The notes below the pieces were generated by a model. That model worked only from the letters and a program-made list of their open reading frames with translations, was not told where the DNA came from and made no database searches. From NCBI GenBank assembly GCA_937892655.1, contig CALBJC010000092.1:1-7716 (forward strand): a DNA stretch of 7,716 bases. Direction: 5' to 3'. Of the stretch, positions 5,908 to 7,716 are shown piece by piece; the first letter of the stretch is position 1; every line of letters begins with the position of its first letter. The translations under genes were made by a program, and so were the position numbers. Source of the DNA: an uncultured Clostridia bacterium (lineage in GTDB: Bacteria; Bacillota; Clostridia; Oscillospirales; Ruminococcaceae).

Positions 5908-6462
5908 ATGAAAAAGGATTGTAATATTGAAAAAGACTTAAAGAAGTTAATGGGCGTAGCATTTATTGTTCTTGTCGGTGTTTTTATCGGGACTTTGATA
6001 AATGCCTATCTTTCACTTAATAATTTGCATATATCTGAGCACTCTGCTGATTTCTTTAAATCTCCAGCACTCATTGTGATATCTCTTTCTTATATTATGA
6101 TTATGTTTTTTATCGGCTTGTCTGCTTTGGGGCAGCCTTTTGTATTGTTGTTAATGCTTTTATACGGAGCATTGATTGGTTTCATTTCTTCAATGGTGTT
6201 TTTACAATATGGCTTTTCAGGATTTAAAATATGTGCTTTATATTTAACGCCATATCTGATTATCCATTCCATTGGAATGATTTTATTGGCAACAAATTCT
6301 ATAAATATGTCATGTTTGATTTCAGAATTGCTTACTTGTGATGGTGTAATTTCAAACAAAAGTCAATCTTTTAAAATCTATTTTTCAAAGACGTTATTAT
6401 TCAGCATTATCGTTCTGATATCATTTGCTGTCAAAGCGATAATCGAGTATTTGATTAATTAA
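5908..6462 (+). CDS. SpoIIM-like (stage II sporulation protein M family) membrane protein
   Basis: The 184-residue product is a polytopic membrane protein with about five spans (roughly 14-34, 53-72, 74-98, 105-127 and 160-182). The pattern resembles SpoIIM: an early VGVFIGTLIN span, then a GLSALGQPFVLLLMLLYGALIGF core, YGFSGFKICALYLTPYLIIH in place of the family's G..G......PQN segment, and a closing span ending KAIIEYL. SpoIIM belongs to the DMP complex (SpoIID-SpoIIM-SpoIIP) that remodels septal peptidoglycan during engulfment in endospore formers. The match is by eye and the sequence is divergent and shorter than the usual 200-215 residues, so a general DUF95/SpoIIM-superfamily membrane protein is the safe reading. 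It lies 60 bases after proC behind an RBS-masking hairpin and 22 bases before a YesL-like gene. Confidence 0.62.
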   Translation: MKKDCNIEKDLKKLMGVAFIVLVGVFIGTLINAYLSLNNLHISEHSADFFKSPALIVISLSYIMIMFFIGLSALGQPFVLLLMLLYGALIGFISSMVFLQYGFSGFKICALYLTPYLIIHSIGMILLATNSINMSCLISELLTCDGVISNKSQSFKIYFSKTLLFSIIVLISFAVKAIIEYLIN

Positions 6463-6484
6463 TTACAGATTAGGATGTGTAAAC

Positions 6485-7300
6485 ATGGGTTTATTCGGTG
6501 CAAATTATGAAAGTGCCGGTGTAGGTGTATCAAAAAATGAAAGGGAAAAACAGCCTTTCTTCAAATTCTGGGAAATCTATTTCAGACATTTCTGGAAGCT
6601 TGTTGGCGTGAATATTTTATTTATCATTGGATGTTTGCCTATAGTCACTATTGGTTTAGCTGCTACGGGAACCACTAAGGTATTAAGAAATATTTCCCAG
6701 GAAAGACCAGTATTTATCTTTCATGATATGGTTCAGTCAGCTAAGAAAAACTGGAAACAAGCGCTTGTAGTTGGTCTTATTGATGTAATATTTATCATTG
6801 GTTTTATAGTTTCAGTTCCAAGCTATAATAATATGGCAAAAGAAAATTCGATGTTCTATGTTCCGATGTTTATCTGCCTTAGCTGTATGATGGTATTTGT
6901 TCTGATGCATTTTTATATCTACATATTGATTTCATCTACAAATCTCACAATAAGACAGGTTCTTAAGAATTCATTCTTGCTTTCTTGCATAGCTCTGAAA
7001 ACAAATCTTATCACTTTATTGATTACACTTGTTGTATTTTTATCAACAGTACTTTTCTTCCCATATTCAACTATTTTCGTTCTGTTCTTTACATTCTCAT
7101 TCTTAGGATTTCTTATTTGTTTTAACTCATATCCCGTTGTAAGAAAATATGTAATAAATCCATATTATGAAGCAAGAGATGAGGAAAACCCTGAAAATAA
7201 ATATATGGATTCAACAGAAGATGCGGTATTTGAAGACAAGGGTGGTAGTGAAGCGCCAATTAAGGCGGTAAAGAAGACAAAGGGCAAGAGAATATCTTAA
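6485..7300 (+). CDS. DUF624 (YesL-like) membrane protein
   Basis: The 271-residue product starts MGLFGANYESAG and has about five membrane spans (38-58, 93-113, 124-148, 170-190, 194-214). The family marker is FWKLVGVNILFIIGCLPIVTIG followed by a charged loop VLRNISQERPVFIFHDM and KKNWKQALVVGLIDV, the N-terminal pattern of DUF624/YesL. The family's biochemical role is not established; some members lie in carbohydrate-use loci, but no sugar genes are seen here. The C-terminal tail (226-271) is soluble, first acidic and then basic (ending KKTKGKRIS), and appears to be an extension of the core. A modest AGGA at 6472-6475 precedes the ATG by nine bases. It probably shares the transcript of proC and the SpoIIM-like gene; no terminator separates it from the next promoter. 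Confidence 0.83.
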   Translation: MGLFGANYESAGVGVSKNEREKQPFFKFWEIYFRHFWKLVGVNILFIIGCLPIVTIGLAATGTTKVLRNISQERPVFIFHDMVQSAKKNWKQALVVGLIDVIFIIGFIVSVPSYNNMAKENSMFYVPMFICLSCMMVFVLMHFYIYILISSTNLTIRQVLKNSFLLSCIALKTNLITLLITLVVFLSTVLFFPYSTIFVLFFTFSFLGFLICFNSYPVVRKYVINPYYEARDEENPENKYMDSTEDAVFEDKGGSEAPIKAVKKTKGKRIS

Positions 7301-7310
7301 TCAGAGTCCC

Positions 7311-7339
7311 TTGACAAAACGCTTATTTTACGTTATAAT
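7311..7339 (+). promoter_or_regulatory. Consensus promoter of the T-box leader
   Basis: TTGACA (7311-7316) and TATAAT (7334-7339) are both perfect and 17 bases apart, the strongest promoter in the window. Transcription should start near 7346, just ahead of T-box stem I. It begins only 11 bases after the YesL-like gene stops. Confidence 0.9.
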
Positions 7340-7345
7340 TTAATA

Positions 7346-7577
7346 AGTTATTATGGCTGTGATTAGGTTAAATGACAGTAAATTTTCTTCAGAGAGAAAG
7401 CGGTTGGTGTGAGCTTTCAGAAAATGTGTCATGTGCCGCCTATGAGCCTTGTGCGATGAGTACAACGTATGTCCGGCGTTAACGGGTTTACAAGTGGCTG
7501 TGTGTATATTGCATACGGCAATTTGGGTGGTACCACGGAATATTCTCCGTCCCATTTTTTGGGGCGGAGTTTTTTAT
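7346..7577 (+). promoter_or_regulatory. T-box leader (tRNA-sensing transcription antitermination riboswitch)
   Basis: T-box leaders bind an uncharged tRNA and switch a terminator to an antiterminator. The diagnostic GGGTGGTACCACGG is at 7525-7538, followed by the paired CCGTCCC and a terminator. Stem I features are a base GGCT 7355-7358 with AGCC 7445-7448, a kink-turn-like GTGAT with TATGAG, ACAGTA at 7375-7380, AGAGAG at 7391-7396, and a distal hairpin GAAAGC 7396-7401 with GCTTTC 7413-7418 around GGTTGGTGTGA. A stem III hairpin, ATTGC 7508-7512 with GCAAT 7518-7522, precedes the T-box. The bulge reads UGGU (7528-7531), which pairs with a tRNA ending ACCA, so a tRNA with discriminator A73 is expected. 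The specifier codon is not resolved; ATG at 7424-7426 is my best candidate. Confidence 0.93.
7545..7575 (+). terminator. Regulated terminator of the T-box leader
   Basis: A 10-bp stem with one G-T pair, CTCCGTCCCA (7545-7554) with TGGGGCGGAG (7560-7569), has a five-T loop and six T at 7570-7575. Its 5' arm overlaps the bases that pair with the T-box motif in the antiterminator. Confidence 0.93.
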
Positions 7578-7635
7578 TTTGTATATATTTTATGATAGAA
7601 TATTAGTATATTTTGTATTCTTGAGGTGACTATTG

Positions 7636-7716
7636 ATGGAAAAAATGCAAAAAGTCAGTTATAAAAGGCTATGGAAACTCCTGATAGATAAAGGAATGAA
7701 AAAAGTTCAGTTAAAG
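7636..7716 (+). CDS. XRE-family helix-turn-helix regulator, 3'-truncated by the window edge
   Basis: Twenty-seven residues are visible before the window ends. The stretch VSYKRLWKLLIDKGMKKVQL matches the first helix and the entry to the HTH of a family of very small (about 65-75 residue) Cro/C1-type regulators common in clostridia, whose members typically start near M..VSYKKLWKLLIDK. The start is set by GAGGTGA at 7623-7629, six bases before the ATG; a second ATG at 7645 is possible but less well placed. The gene begins about 59 bases after the T-box terminator, with at most a weak promoter-like TAGAAT at 7596-7601 in between, so it appears to be the first gene under T-box control. Its targets, and any following genes, lie outside the window. 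Confidence 0.72.
   Translation, partial: MEKMQKVSYKRLWKLLIDKGMKKVQLK

Noticed and set aside
7322..7347. Inverted repeat CTTATT/AATAAG flanking the -10 box of the T-box promoter, a possible operator
   Set aside because: Only six AT-rich pairs with a long spacer; expected by chance in this base composition.
7340..7555. Reverse-strand open frame of about 71 codons
   Set aside because: It coincides with the structured T-box leader, whose conserved motifs explain the sequence.
1..7716. CRISPR arrays, insertion sequences, tRNA genes, phage or defence modules
   Set aside because: No regularly spaced repeats, transposase-like frames, cloverleaf sequences or defence genes were seen; the only hint of accessory DNA is the cut-off XRE regulator at the end.

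Overview
The window reads as a chromosomal segment of a low-GC Gram-positive bacterium, most likely a gut clostridium of the Oscillospiraceae/Ruminococcus type. The pointers are AGGAGG-type ribosome binding sites, AT-rich gaps with TTGACA-N17-TATAAT promoters and hairpin-plus-U terminators, a T-box leader, a tetrahydrofolate riboswitch in front of an ECF folate transporter gene, a zinc-ribbon/PASTA kinase-like protein and a probable SpoIIM homologue. Every gene supported here lies on the + strand, and this is inferred from sequence patterns only. I see no mobile element, CRISPR array, tRNA or rRNA.

Region by region: (1) 1-1107 is the end of the classic rpsF-ssb-rpsR operon (S6, truncated at the window edge; single-stranded DNA-binding protein; S18), closed by a strong terminator. 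(2) 1170-3042 is a single-gene unit with its own promoter and terminator. It encodes a membrane-anchored, PASTA-bearing, kinase-like protein that has lost the catalytic residues of the kinase fold, so it is a predicted pseudokinase. (3) 3077-4934 holds pfkA (ATP-dependent 6-phosphofructokinase) and, ten bases after its stop, a tetrahydrofolate riboswitch leading into folT, the folate-binding subunit of an ECF transporter, then a terminator. (4) 4943-7300 is a probable operon of proC (proline synthesis), a SpoIIM-like membrane protein whose ribosome binding site is buried in a hairpin, and a DUF624/YesL-like membrane protein. (5) 7311-7716 is a complete T-box leader with its own consensus promoter, followed by the start of a small XRE-type helix-turn-helix regulator cut by the window end.

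The genes are mainly housekeeping. What stands out is the density of RNA-based control (THF riboswitch, T-box, RBS-masking hairpin), the catalytically dead PASTA kinase, and a T-box sitting before a transcription regulator instead of the usual aminoacyl-tRNA synthetase or amino-acid gene. I did not find a clearly novel multi-gene system.
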